Assembly (NCBI GenBank): GCA_030549775.1
Contig: CM060175.1
Coordinates: forward strand, 69,469,245-69,533,244
Direction: 5' to 3'
Source of the DNA: Tamarix chinensis
Lineage: Eukaryota > Streptophyta > Magnoliopsida > Caryophyllales > Tamaricaceae
Length of the DNA: 64,000 bases
Part shown: piece after piece, positions 36,101 through 47,345 of the stretch
How positions within the stretch are numbered: the stretch's first letter is position 1
Layout of the letters: each line of letters begins with the position of its first letter
Translations under genes and position numbers: made by a program
Notes under the pieces: generated by a model
The model's database searches: none
What the model saw: only the letters and a program-made list of their open reading frames with translations
What the model was told of the DNA's origin: nothing

Positions 36101-39100
36101 ATTCAGAAGGCATTCTATCCAAAAAGAAAGGCAAAACATGCTGAAATGAAAAAGAAGTGATGGTTCATTGCAAGTCTAATAAAAGTACTTCAGTTTATGA
36201 TTAGTATTATACTATTACCATTACATTCTTAAACTGAGTATTTTCTCCTCATGCCTAATAAAAAATTACGATGTTTAAGACATTGATCAATACTCACATA
36301 CATACCAAGATGCTATCAATGATTTTTACTCGCTCCACATGAGAGTTATGTGTAAGTGTTGTCATCTGCCGAATATTTGGTTTGCTAGTGAAGAAACTAG
36401 TAGATATTAGATATAAATTAAAAACTCACTTATCTCTCAACTACTATTAGAGGAAAAAGGCTAAAGCCTGAAACTAACCGTGACTTAATAGTCCAACAAT
36501 ATGCTTAAGTAAGTGTTGCATGAAATTTTCAAAACCATCTTAGCAGTCCAAACTTCAGCGCAGAACAAAGAACCGGAGTATGAAGTTCAGTCAACAGCAT
36601 ATGTTGCTTTCAAGGTTTCAATTTGAAGCTCAAAAGCATGGCTAGGATGTTACAATGAAGTTACTAACTTGGGACTCTAGCTTGCTCAAGTTACAATATG
36701 TACAACAAAGAACATCAAACAGAGCATTCCAAAGAAGAATGCTGTCCAGAAAAAAAGAAAAAAAAAAAAACCAAGATCATACATATGAGGTGTTTCAAGG
36801 TGCAGGAAGACGAAGTCACTATAGTGGGTTCTGCTGACTTGTGTCTCAGAATTAAATTCTTAGCATCCAAGTCCAGTATGTTCACATTTATTTATTTTAT
36901 ATTATTTTTCCATGAAGCATGTGTTGTTCTTTCAAGTGTACTTTGAACTTTAATTTTAGTCCCTGGAAGTTTATCTTTTAACTAGGGGAAATGAAGCAGG
37001 AATAGTTAGGAAACCAAAGCATCTCAAGGTCATTATTTTCAGATCTGAGTGTCCCATTCATATACTACCTTTGTCCCAAAAAGAAAGTCTTTGTAGGACC
37101 AAATTTTCGCTCCAAAATGAAAGTCATTTTGAAAAAATGAATAACTAACTTCCACTTTGCCCTTTCTTTAACAATAAAGGGTATAAGCAGACAATTAAAT
37201 ATTGATACCAATGTGCAATATCGGTTAAAATTAATCGCATTTTGGACCAGCTGACATGTGAAATTGGCAATACTCAACAATACATCGGTTATTGACCAAT
37301 ATTTGCTAATATTTGTTATAAAAAATCACACCACAACAACTGCGACATAAAATATCATTCATGACACATGATACCATGACACTGCAACCGCAATCTCGAC
37401 CGCGATTTTATTGCATGGGTATAATTTTAATATTAAGATTACTTTTACTAGCTTATTGAAAAGTGTGCAAATTGACTTCCTTTTTTGAACAAATGGAGAA
37501 TAGTTCAATTATATTAGTTCATTTATTTTTTAATATTTAAGGTGAATCTTTGGGCAATGTTATTAGCGAACAAGATAATAAATATATTTTAGGCAACAAT
37601 ATGCATGGATAAACAGTATTTCATCTCTTATCTAGTAGGCTCAATGGGTTTCAGAATTTGTGTTTTTGGCTAATATATATGCCCCTAAGCTCTAATGTTG
37701 TTCTCAACTTTGATAAAGGATATTGAGAGATTTTCTCTTTCTTGTTGAATTTAAATTCTAATCTTGCTTCCAAATCCTTCCCTTTTTTCTCTTCTTCTCT
37801 TCTGGATTCCCTTCCTTTATCTCCTACCCTACATAAATGAAAATGTGCCTTCTATGAATAACATAGAAATGAGAGGCTTATTTTATTCATTTAAAAAATG
37901 TGTTGCTCTTATGATCCATACAGGACATGCTTCTCACTAACCTTCTATTGATATTAGCAGAAATATTGCATTCTCTTCTATCCCGAGGTAAACAGAATGA
38001 TTACCCTCATATTGCATTCCCTTCTATCCTGAGGTAAACAGAATGATTACCCTCATAACATAGCAAGATCAATCTAACTAACTCCACAAACCAGGTTTAA
38101 AACTCCTATCTACCCTTTCAGCTCTCTTTTCATCCACTGGATCTAGCAAACCCTCAATGGCCACACTATAAGCTTTAGAAATAGTCATAGCTGATAACAA
38201 CTTCTAAGTGCAATGCATTCCACTACCTTTGACCTCCAAAACCTTTCTCAACTTGCACGGGCCAAAAGAAGTTGCAGAGCCATGGAAAGTAAGGAATAAC
38301 GAATAAGTTACCACAGTGGTAACTCAGAGCTTCAAATAAGTGCTACTGTGGGAGCAAGATTTAAAAATCAAGCAAAAATATCAAAAATAGCAAGAACTTA
38401 AGCTAGCTGAAACTCGTAGCCCCAACCTACATGATAAACACCAAAAGAACTGATGTGCTAATGCTATGAAGCAATGGAGTTTAGTAAATATGACACAGTA
38501 CCTCGTAGTCCTTTATATATGGCTCAAACCAATTCCATAAAGTTTTTGGATCTCCAGCATATCTGAGGTAGAGGAACCCAATCTGCAACAAAGATGCTTA
38601 TATAAGTTGCTACATATTAGCAAGAACCAAAATGGATGCCAATCCTTTGGGCTGGACAAAAATAAAATACAAGACTCTTATTATTGACAAATGGATACCC
38701 ACAACAAAAGTCGCAGCAATAACCAGTAACCCTGATTATTTTTAACTCAAAATAAAGTATCCAACTACAACTTCTCATTGAATTGGATAGCCAAAATACA
38801 CTGAACACTGCAGGTCTTTATTAATAGGACAAAAGGTCGGGATAGATTTAGTATAGCAGTTCTAATAACAAACAACAAATGTCAAGGGAAAATAGAATAT
38901 ATCAAAATATAAAGACAATACTAGTCATTAAACCAAGTATCATGAGACAAAAACAATTAGCACATTATGCAGTTCAATAATCATTTTACTCCCAAGCAAG
39001 GGCAACTTAGTATGATGGTCTTCAACATTTAGAGAACACTCTTTCCCCTCAAATGATCGCCCTTGTCCCCTTCCAGCACTACTAACAGCCAATGAAGCTG

Positions 39101-41547
39101 CTTCACATAATCTCATTGGTTCATTCTGGAATTCCTCCTCCATACTTCTGAAAGAGTCTCAGGGCTGATTTTCTCCTTCAACAAGTACCGAAGAGACTGA
39201 CAGAAAAGGAGTCAGAAGAACAACAGGCTCAGGGGCAGTGGATGAACAAGCCAGCTAGATTATCATTATCAGTGGAATAAATTCTAGACATTCCCTTGCT
39301 TCATCAGATCATCAATGGAGGATCTCCCCTCAGGCAGCCTCCCCATAAAGATATAGACAACATGGGTGGAATTTTCCAGCTCTCCTTTCAAGGGCAGACA
39401 ACAGTATACTCCATTTTGGGAGCTACATAAATTTGAAAAATGAAAAGACCAAATCACACAACTTTATCTAGATCGTGCTGCAATATACCTGCAATCTGGG
39501 CACATAAGACTCTAATAAAAATCCCATCAAAGATTTGATTCTGCTTTCAGCATGGATTTACCATCCGACATGTTTATCAGGCTTTGATTCAAAACCATGG
39601 CCTGTTATCCTCAGATAATTATCATAACTTATCAAATAAGTCCTGATTTTGATAATAATATAAAATTATGGATAATAATTATACTAATGATAGTGATGAT
39701 AGCAAAATTATAGTAGCAATAAAAAAAATTTATTAACTCTGACAATAGTAAAATAATAATAGCATATTGAATTTTTCAAATAAGATCATATGACCAAAAT
39801 TCAGATGAAGAAAACAGGCCTGTGATCTCTTTGATGATGATACATCAGCTGAAAAACAAAAAATGCTAGAAAATGAAAACACACGGAGCTGATGTCCAAC
39901 CAACAAGGAGATGGGAAAAATCAAATACTACCAACAGTCTTTCCAGAGAAACCTCAAGGTGACAGTTAAAACATATTCGATTACAGGCCTGCAAGAAGTG
40001 CCTCAGATTGTAACTCCATATCACAGTGGACAGTGATACATCTTAAAATAGCTTAGCAAATGGCAGTGAAAAGTACCAACTTCATGTAGCTAAAAAAATG
40101 TACAACTAAACTGCTATCATATTCTCATATTACAAAGGATGATAGTGGAGGGGTAAAAAAGGGTCGTTAAGAATGAAGAGCTACAAGGCATTAGCAAAAC
40201 TACTGAGAAGTGCATAATTCATCGATGTTATATAGATTCCCACCAAAGAAAATGTGTCACACATAATTGGATAAACAATGCCTGATACACCCTTGCCACC
40301 ACACTAATTATTGAAAATACATGTAAAAGTACCCGCTTGAAGGCTGTAGTTGAGCAACAGCTGGCACTATATAAATGTATGACCACCATAAGTGTTTTAT
40401 CACTTAACACTTGATCTTGAATCACTTGCATCATACCTGGTTTCACTAACTTAAATACATAAAAGATATAAAGATATAGCATATATCTTTGTACCCATGC
40501 CCGTACTGCAAAGAAAAAAAATGACATTTTACTACATTATATGCAGAATATGATATGGTATGCATCACTCATGCTACCATAGCCCAGATTAAGGTCCTAA
40601 ACCGTTCTAACATTTCACAAATGTAGGATTCACAAACCACATCCTTCACATAATCCAGTGTGACTACACCTAGTATACCAAAGATAACTAGAAGTTTCTA
40701 GATAGATCAAACAGCATGAAATTCATGTCAAGTCTTCCTGATTATGAGATCATGAGGGAAGGTTGAATTGAAGCCACAAAACCATTTTAGTCTACTTTGA
40801 CACTATATCATGCCACATACATCATTAAAGGACTTAATAACAAGTTTGAACCATCGATGGTTCGATGATGCATCAAAGGAAACGCCAAAATTTTGTTATA
40901 TCATTTTGAGAACTTTCTGCTTCGTAGCTTTCTATTTTTATATCATTTTTCATTCTTTCTTTTTTTTTGTATTGAAGAGGATACCCGACCATACACTTTT
41001 GCATGATATCAGTATCACAACATAACTAACATTTCCCCATCTCCAACTTCCACCACATTGCTCACTCCATATACTTAAGCAAACAAATAATGATAAAAGT
41101 AAAAACAAAAACGGATCATTGATTATCCAACTCAGCATCAAACACATTTTTTCGGCAGTCGACAACCAAATTATACAATTAAATAACTAACAGAATTATA
41201 TAAGTTATAAATTGTCTCAGAATTGTAATTTCAAGGTAAAGAATCCAAATGCTTACAGCTCTAATATAAGGAGAATCAGGATGCTTCAAAATGCCATGCA
41301 TTTGTTTGATGGTGAGCTTCATAGTAAAAAACTTATAGAGAAGGCAAAATGCAGTAGAAGGGCCACGGCAGTTTCCAGTCATCCATGGCTCCACATGATC
41401 GACTTGATTGTAAATCTCGTCTATCACCTCATGGTATGTCTTCAACTTGTAAAGCTCTTTAAAATAATCAGACGATAGAATATTCATACACAGAACCTTC
41501 TCCAGCAATGAGTCGATTGGCTTTCCTGATGTCTGTACCTCGGCCAT
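29184..41547 (-). CDS. PRP38B: PRP38-family pre-mRNA splicing factor (PRP38B / SRL1 type), 4 coding exons, 455 aa
   Basis: Spliced CDS on the - strand: exons 41547-41257, 38582-38502, 31301-31230 and 30107-29184. Lengths 291, 81, 72 and 924 nt are all multiples of three, and every junction is GT/AG in phase 0. The start is the ATG at 41547, directly after a CAG acceptor; an upstream in-frame extension would be intron. Residues 1 to about 180 are the PRP38 domain (TSGKPIDSLLEKVLCMNIL; NQVDHVEPWMTGNCRGPSTA; GFLYLRYAGDPKTLW; TTMGVYVRDLLLGQYYFDTL; FPRIPVPVLRQ). Then come the conserved ARRPPSVKA, SVSFGQRAPHR and STRDSSPVRR motifs, an Arg/Ser/Asp-rich RS-like domain, and the conserved tail LAKLKDLYGDFGD...EEVIRLGGSSWK. 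PRP38 proteins belong to the spliceosome (tri-snRNP / B-complex activation), so the expected site is the nucleus. The gene spans about 12.4 kb because of TE-loaded introns. Confidence 0.93.
30108..31229 (-). other. PRP38B intron 3
   Basis: 1.1 kb intron between exons 3 and 4 with standard GT/AG borders. No mobile element or ORF was recognised in it. Confidence 0.8.
31230..31301 (-). CDS. PRP38B: PRP38B coding exon 3 (24 codons)
   Basis: Between acceptor TTTCTGTAG and donor GTATGT it encodes EFSPGSDRRMTTMGVYVRDL followed by LLGQ, the next conserved block of the family. It is in phase 0 at both ends and separated from exon 2 by a 7.2 kb intron. Confidence 0.92.
32281..33835. repeat. ACCCAA-rich repeat flanking the intronic LINE (hAT-like MITE candidate)
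   Basis: About 240 bp before the LINE (from 32281) and about 180 bp after it (to about 33830) are rich in GACCCA / ACCCAA motifs. The right part ends ACATTTGTCCACCTCTTTTTA, resembling TAGAGGTGGACAAATG-type termini of small plant hAT elements. The two parts could be one element split by the LINE and AT-rich sequence. The left terminus and TSD are not defined. Confidence 0.3.
32912..33390 (+). mobile_element. LINE 3'-end fragment (reverse-transcriptase zinc-binding region) inside PRP38B intron 2
   Basis: On the + strand, opposite to the gene, one frame reads APGHKFLLWLAAQ, ILPTRDRLQKIGI, then TRCALCNGHDE and HLFMECKYTRQIW. This is the typical zf-RVT segment (W-LA, CxxC, H-F-EC) found at the C-terminus of plant LINE ORF2 proteins. 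A TGA interrupts it before HLFMEC. It ends in a short A-rich tail (33382-33390). No upstream RT domain is present, so this is a 5'-truncated dead copy. Confidence 0.75.
34345..34560 (-). mobile_element. SINE-like copy 1
   Basis: On the - strand it has a pol III B-box-like GTTTGAACCGCC, then GGACCTCTCAAAGCATATGA, and the 3' segment GATTCATACTGGGTTGTTAC followed by a T-rich tail. It shares the 3' segment and the middle part with the copy at about 35.32 kb. The layout fits a tRNA-derived, Au-like plant SINE. The 5' end and TSD were not fixed. Confidence 0.5.
35318..35550 (-). mobile_element. SINE-like copy 2
   Basis: On the - strand it has a B-box-like GTTCAAATCCACC and the 3' segment GATTCATAATGGCTGTTACT followed by a T-rich tail, homologous to copy 1 in the same orientation 1 kb away. 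It is more diverged than copy 1 in the middle. Confidence 0.5.
37066..37110 (+). repeat. Stowaway-like MITE terminus
   Basis: CTACCTTTGTCCCAAAAAGA resembles the CTCCCTCCGTCCCA terminal repeat of Stowaway (Tc1/mariner) MITEs. I could not find the partner terminus, so this is either truncated or a chance match. Confidence 0.35.
38502..38582 (-). CDS. PRP38B: PRP38B coding exon 2 (27 codons)
   Basis: Too short to stand out as an ORF. Between acceptor TTTGTTGCAG and donor GTACTG it encodes IGFLYLRYAGDPKTLWNWFE followed by PYIKDYE, which is the expected continuation of the PRP38 domain after exon 1. It is in phase 0 at both ends. Confidence 0.92.
38583..41256 (-). other. PRP38B intron 1, 2.7 kb
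   Basis: Intron between exons 1 and 2 with GTAAGC donor and TTGCAG acceptor. Apart from AT-rich simple sequence (39.63-39.76 kb) I recognise no element in it. Confidence 0.75.
41257..41547 (-). CDS. PRP38B: PRP38B coding exon 1 (97 codons)
   Basis: Begins MAEVQTSGKPIDSL and ends SPYIRA; the donor after GCT is GTAAGC (41256-41251). It encodes the N-terminal half of the PRP38 domain with the invariant WMTGNCRGPSTAFCLLYKFF region. It is immediately preceded by the acceptor TTGTTCCAG. Confidence 0.92.
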
Positions 41548-42110
41548 CTGGAACAAGTGAGGGTCGCAAATTTTCGTAAGAGAGAGTCATTGAGGGAAAA
41601 CAATCACCTCAAAACTCCAATCCTAAGAGTAAAAAAATTCAACTACAAATAGCGAGGATAAAGCAAACACGAAGCTCTTAACCATAACACACAGACTGAA
41701 GTTATTGAAGCACAGTCTCTTTTCCTACATGTCCTCATCACGGCATAAATTTTGTAGATAACCACAAGAAACCCTAAGAGAACTTTAGCAAAACTGATGA
41801 AATAGCACAGATTTCAGTGCAATTACATCATTAAAAGAACAACGAAGTCAATTAATCTAACAGGAAAATAATTAACGTACCGCCACAAAGTTAGGAATAT
41901 AAGGCGTTTCAAAATTGAGACATATAAGCCACAGAGATAGAGGTATGGAAAAGAGTATGAACATACCGCTTGGGATACCAAATCTTCACTATTGACGCGA
42001 GAACCGCAGCAAAAATAACAAATAATTGACCTCTTTCAAGTCCAGAGTTTCAAACCCTAGAGAGCGGACATCTCAGCCATGGCACAGCCTACGAAATGCT
42101 CGGAGGATTA
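41548..42110 (-). other. PRP38B 5' UTR: leader intron 41966-41548 and leader exon from 41967
   Basis: The CAG acceptor touching the ATG pairs with a donor CAAGCG|GTATGT at 41966. The leader exon extends upstream from 41967 to an unplaced start near 42.06-42.1 kb and contains no ATG in its proximal 90 nt. A telo-box (AAACCCTAG on the + strand, 42052-42060) lies at the likely start region. Such boxes are common near starts of plant genes for translation and RNA-processing proteins. Confidence 0.6.
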
Positions 42111-42320
42111 GAATTAGAAGCTTGCCTTCAGGCTCCGACGGTGCTCAAGGAATTAAAATAGATCGACCGGGTTGGGATGGGAACGACGCCCTCTTTTTTT
42201 TTTCGGTCGGGGGTGGTGCGAGACTGCGAGCCTGTGACATCAGTGGGATCGATCCCTCATGTGACGGCGAGTTCCCAAAATCGATACCATTTGCGCCTGC
42301 TAGGGTCCTAGGAGGCTATT
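42111..42320 (-). promoter_or_regulatory. Upstream region of PRP38B
   Basis: Locally GC-richer interval between the PRP38B leader and the AT-rich repeat sequence starting near 42.32 kb. No clear TATA box on the - strand. An open frame read on the + strand here resembles nothing I know and is taken as chance. Confidence 0.35.
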
Positions 42321-43456
42321 AGAGTATAATGTCCAATTTTTATCATCTTATTGGAATCGATTTGATTTTAGCTAATGTAATTTAATTATTAATAATAAAA
42401 AGTAAAATATTTTTATTATGATAACATAATAATAATATTATATATTCTTTTTATATGTTTATATAAATTATTATTACCTCCGAAGTGTATAAAATAAGAC
42501 GTATAATAATGCTTCTCTATAATCTTCATCATCCACTCTTCACAATCCTACGACACACACCATTGACCCCAATATTAAAAACTACCATCATAGTGAATTC
42601 GAAACCCTACAACTTTACCTTCTACAATACCTCATCAGATCTTCTCAAACTTGACGTTACCGAGTTGTTAAGCTCAAATCTCGTCAAATATGAAAAGTGT
42701 GACGGTGAAGATGAACATCCTCACCTCTAAGCTAGTGATCATGATCAACAAGATACTCATCTCCCAACAGATCTAATAATGCAATCATATCCAAGGAATG
42801 TGATATTTTCATGCTAAAGATATTTGTCACCACGTTGGTATTATCTTCATGGCAGGTCAATTCCATATTATAGTTATAGTACCCCTTATAACTTTTCTAA
42901 CCCTGGTTCATTAGTGATTAGTCCCATAATCCATTCTCTAATACTTAAATCCTATGTGGACACTTTATTAATACCTCTTAAACCCTTATTTTTACCTTTT
43001 AAACCCTAATATTCAACCTAGCCAACTAGTTATCAATTGAGTTTTACCCTCGTCTCACTATCTAATAGCGCTCTAAACCCTATTGTCCAAGGCATCAAGC
43101 AGTCAGCCAACATCCTCTTGCGATCAACCGGAGATGGGCAATTTCCAACATTCTTGGTTTTCTTAATTTCTTTTAACCTCAAATCAATTCTCATATTCAA
43201 TATTCTTATATATTAAGGTTCCTAAATTCCTCCCTATTCCATAATTTTTCATATTTTTGATAATTATTTTATATTTATATTTTTAAATATTGATTGGACT
43301 TTCTATTGTACCTAAATTATTTCTAATCATTAACTTTCTTAGGGAAGAGGGCTTCATAATTCTAACATTCCTACACCCCATAATCAAATCCCATATTTTC
43401 CTTTCTCATTCAACCAAAGATTTAGCCATAATCACCTCCATCACTATCCATCAACT
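42321..43456 (+). mobile_element. Probable 5' part of a + strand long LTR (J), left of LTR B
   Basis: AT-rich sequence becoming C/T-rich towards 43456; it continues after LTR B at 48802. Its combined length with the pieces right of B approximates one LTR of the family. The 5' terminus was not found, so the call rests on context. Confidence 0.3.
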
Positions 43457-44020
43457 CTTTTTGTAACAACCCCAAAATTCATTCCTGAAAAATTTTGTTT
43501 AAAAGAATAATGCAGAAGGTAAAATAGAATTTAGAGATTGTTACTGTCACACCTAACACGAGATATATATTCACTATCTATCTCATACTAAATGTAAGGC
43601 TAAAACCTGTCCAATAAAAATTCAACCAACATCTATGTTGTGAGGATAAACTCCCACAATGAGATATCCACAGGAAGATGGCAAGTGAATAATTCCACTG
43701 AACAAAATCACCGCTAAATAAACCAGCAGAAACTTGTGAAATAATCCTAGATTTTAAAAGCTTATCAAGTAATGGAAATTAAAATTTAATTATAACACCC
43801 TTAAAATTTTAATTACAACACTTAAAACTTCCAAAAATAAATACAGACAAATTCTGAGGGATCAAACTCCGGATTGTCTACGCTCTCAAGCCAAGCCTCC
43901 AACCCAACACTAACATCCAATCTCAAACCTACTTCCCACCATCAATGGATCATTGCAGGACTCATTCAACCAATGTAGTATCAGTACGGATCCAATACTG
44001 AGTAAATCAAGACTACCTAA

Positions 44021-44461
44021 GGCTCCGTTTGGATTGAGGTGAATCGACGTGAAGGTAAACATTAAAAATTAACCTAGGTGAAGGTAACGGAGGTGAATCG
44101 GGGTGAATGTTTTAAAATATTGTTTGGATGATATTAACCTAACCTGGTGAATGTTTTAAAAATTCTGTTTAAATTAAGGTAAATAAAGATTAAAAAAATA
44201 AAATAAATGACATTTATATCCTTGTATTAAACAAATAAGTCCTATTGAGGGGTATTTTGGTCCTATTAAGTAAAAAATTTACTTATTCTTTCACCTTCAC
44301 CTCGGTTACCCCCGAAATCGGAGGTTAATAAAAACGAGGTGAATGGAGGTAAAACTTTAACCTCGATTCACCTAGGTAAAATTATTAACCAGATACCCAA
44401 ACGGGGTGAATCAATTGATTCACCTCCATTAACCTCCATTCACCCCAATCCAAACACTGCA
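44021..44461. mobile_element. Tourist-like (PIF/Harbinger) MITE in LTR B, TSD TAA
   Basis: 441 bp with terminal inverted repeats GGCTCCGTTTGGATTGAGGT and TGCAGTGTTTGGATTGGGGT, flanked by TAA (44018-44020 and 44462-44464). LTR A carries the uninterrupted site (read on the - strand, GACTACC followed by CAACTCATGG), which confirms the borders. The 3-bp TSD and size indicate a Tourist-like MITE. Confidence 0.85.
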
Positions 44462-44527
44462 TAACTCATGGAAGGAAACATAATACACATAAGATATAAC
44501 AATCTTTAGCTTACAATACTCATGCAT

Positions 44528-44790
44528 AATTATACATGTGATGCATATATCATTCCACTCATACAATAACTTATGTTCAATTACACATGCGATACATACA
44601 CCATTCTACTCATATAATAATTCATGCTCGATTATACATGCGATACATACACCATTCTACTCATAGAATAACCCATTCTACTCATATAATAACTCATGCT
44701 CGATTATACATGCGATACATGCACCACTCTACTCACATAATAACTCATGCTCAATTATACACATACACCATTCTACTCATGCTCGAGTAT
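44528..44790 (-). repeat. Tandem repeat of about 60 bp in LTR B
   Basis: About four to five imperfect units containing CATGCGATACATACACCATT and CTACTCATATAATAACTCAT, starting near 44528, 44583, 44638, 44706 and 44757. Not present in LTR A. Confidence 0.75.
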
Positions 44791-45544
44791 ACAAGTGATA
44801 CATATAATAAAACATGGGGTCACAATTTCATGCATATGAATACATGACTAACACATGACAATACATGGGATACAAGCATACAAGAAAATCATGATTGCAT
44901 GTTAAGTAACACACACCGACATAGAAGGTATCATTCTACACACAAGACCCACGTGCAATTTTAATAATAGATCATGTGATAATTGAATATGGGTATGCGT
45001 CATATGGCAACACTATTGTAAGGGAGACAACCAAGAAACATGCATGGGAAAAAAACTATAAAGTCCATGAGTGAACAGGAATAATTCATTATTATATTTC
45101 TTTATCGTGACCACAACCATTTAGTTATATTATCTTGAAGACGGAGACTCAAATGGATCATAAAAACTAATCTAGTACTCGAACAGTACTAGCCCCAATT
45201 GGGCTACCCAAAAACGCAACCAGACCACCAATAAATAGGACACTTAATTACTTAAGTATGCATACTTATTATAGGGACGAAGTATATCGAGATACCTATA
45301 GAGTAGAAGAGGGACTCTCCGAACCTCGTAAGGCACCCGGGATCACATAATAGAAAAACACCTAAATGGTACCAAGTGAAAACCAAACCTAACTCAGGCA
45401 GTTACCCTGAGTGATATAAGTCCCAACTCAAGATATTTCACTTTAAATGATTAATATTTTATTCAAGGATTTAACCAATCATAAATCAGGCTCACATAAC
45501 AACACTTAGCTCACTTCCATCAACATAATGAATTTCCATTATTA

Positions 45545-45700
45545 CATAAATTTCAAGCGCCATTAAAGCCAAATGGCATTAAAGCCGATAAATTTCAAGC
45601 GGCATTAAAGTCGAACCAAGCCAAGTGGCATTAAAGATGATTGATTCCAAAGACATTAAAGTCGAATAATTGCAAGTGGCGTTAGAGTCGAATAATTCCA
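45545..45700 (-). repeat. GGCATTAAAG tandem repeat in LTR B
   Basis: Imperfect 25-35 bp units built on GGCATTAAAGTCGAA. They sit close to the position where LTR A has its CCACTATT-type array (18105-18520), but the sequence is unrelated. Confidence 0.7.
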
Positions 45701-46379
45701 TGACATAAAATACAGCATAAGGTATCATGAATTTTCAATCCATACTTAACCCTTCACATACTCACACACATATGATATTCAAGAGTCATAATAATACGCA
45801 TTCGCATTAAAGCTATAACTCATACATTCATACAATCACCATACAAGAACACAACATACGCTTGACATAATTAAGTAATCAAAGCACACTCATCACCTGC
45901 CACTTCAAGCAGATATATATCCAGATTCCGCCATAAGTAAAGGTAAGTAATGACTTACCTAAATCTGAAGCTAGCTAAGTAAATTGAGAAAGAGAGAGAC
46001 TTATCAACAGCTCGACAATCCACGATGAAGTTTTCCTAGATTGTTGATAGAAATCGGAAACTAAGTTAGAAACTATCTTATCGATCAATAATTCATATAT
46101 TATAATTAAATCAACACAAGAAGACACAAATGATCTTTCTTGAAAAACGTGTCCAAAACTTAAGACTCTCAAGCGTAGCTCTATTGAGGTTTAAGATTAA
46201 ATATTAATCAAATCGGGTTAAACACGTATCACGTGGCATTTCAAATAGATTTAGAAAGTCAAGAAAAGGACAATAGAGAATAAGTTATTTTATCGAAAAT
46301 GACTTACTGGTTAGGTTTTACAAATCAAAAGACAAACCAACAATTTGTAAAGAACCAATCTAACCCGATAAGATAAAAA

Positions 46380-47345
46380 AACATAATTCAAATGATTTTA
46401 AATCAAACCCGAAAATCGATTAGGTAAAAGAAGCATAGCATAATCAATTTTATAAAACCATATTCAAAAATTAGGGTTTTTAATGCTCGAACTACAAACC
46501 GGTCATTTCACTTTGATTACCTCAAATTGATAGTTTTAAAACACAATTAAACTAATTTTAGATAAATCTAGATAATCAATTTCAACAAAAATAATCTTAT
46601 GAATCACCAATTTCAGATAATCGGTTTTCGAAATTAGGCCTTTAAAGCCCAAGACACGAACTCAAATAATTTAAATCAATTAGTTCCAATTGAAGGTATT
46701 ATAATGCAATTAGGATCATTTCAATTATTTCTATAAATTCAATTTTAGAAAAAGAACTGTACAAATGACTATTTTCATAATTTCACTTGAAATCTAGGGT
46801 TTTAAACCCAAAATGCAATTTGGTTAAATTTATTAATTTATTTAAAGTGAATGTTTAGATATACAATTAGAAATATTTTAAAACATATTATATAATAACT
46901 TGATCAAAATCAATGAAAGAAATACCCAATTCAACATAATTAGGATTTTTTAGCCCGAAACGTAAATCCAGTCAATTATTGCTAAAATATTTAAATTGAC
47001 GGTTCGAAATTGCAATTAAATGTATTCTAATATAAGTTATATAATCAATTGAATAAAAAAATCAATTACACAATACAATTTAGACCCGCAAGATTTTTTA
47101 CCTAAAAATTGAATTCCGATTAATTTCACATAATTTTCCCAAATCAACACTTTCAATATAAAATTAAATACATTTCAAAGGATATTGTAAAATCAATTGA
47201 GTGAAACAACTCAATTATGCAATCCAATTTCGTCTCATGCGGATTTTGACATAGAAAGTCAATTCCGATTAATTTTGCCCAAAATTCTCAAATTGATGGT
47301 TCCGACATAAAATTAGATACATTTTAAAGCGTAATGTAAAATTAA
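46380..47345 (-). repeat. Tandem repeat of about 150 bp in LTR B (homolog of the A array)
   Basis: The reverse complement of the LTR A array, with unit starts recognisable near 47325, 47175, 47030, 46885, 46720, 46560 and 46405. Most AAACCCTA boxes are kept or decayed by one base. Confidence 0.65.

Larger units (their letters stand above)
31302..38501 (-). other. PRP38B intron 2, 7.2 kb, TE-loaded
   Basis: Unusually long plant intron. Within it I recognise a LINE 3' fragment (about 32.9-33.4 kb), two SINE-like copies (about 34.35-34.56 and 35.32-35.55 kb), a Stowaway-like terminus near 37.07 kb, ACCCAA-rich flanks around the LINE, and AAT/TAA-rich simple sequence (31.68-31.76 and 33.40-33.61 kb). 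The rest (35.6-37.0 and 37.3-38.5 kb) shows nothing I can name. Confidence 0.75.

Noticed and set aside
42026..42322. 98-codon + strand frame upstream of PRP38B
   Set aside because: Overlaps the PRP38B leader and promoter on the other strand, has no recognisable motif, and lacks neighbouring gene signals.
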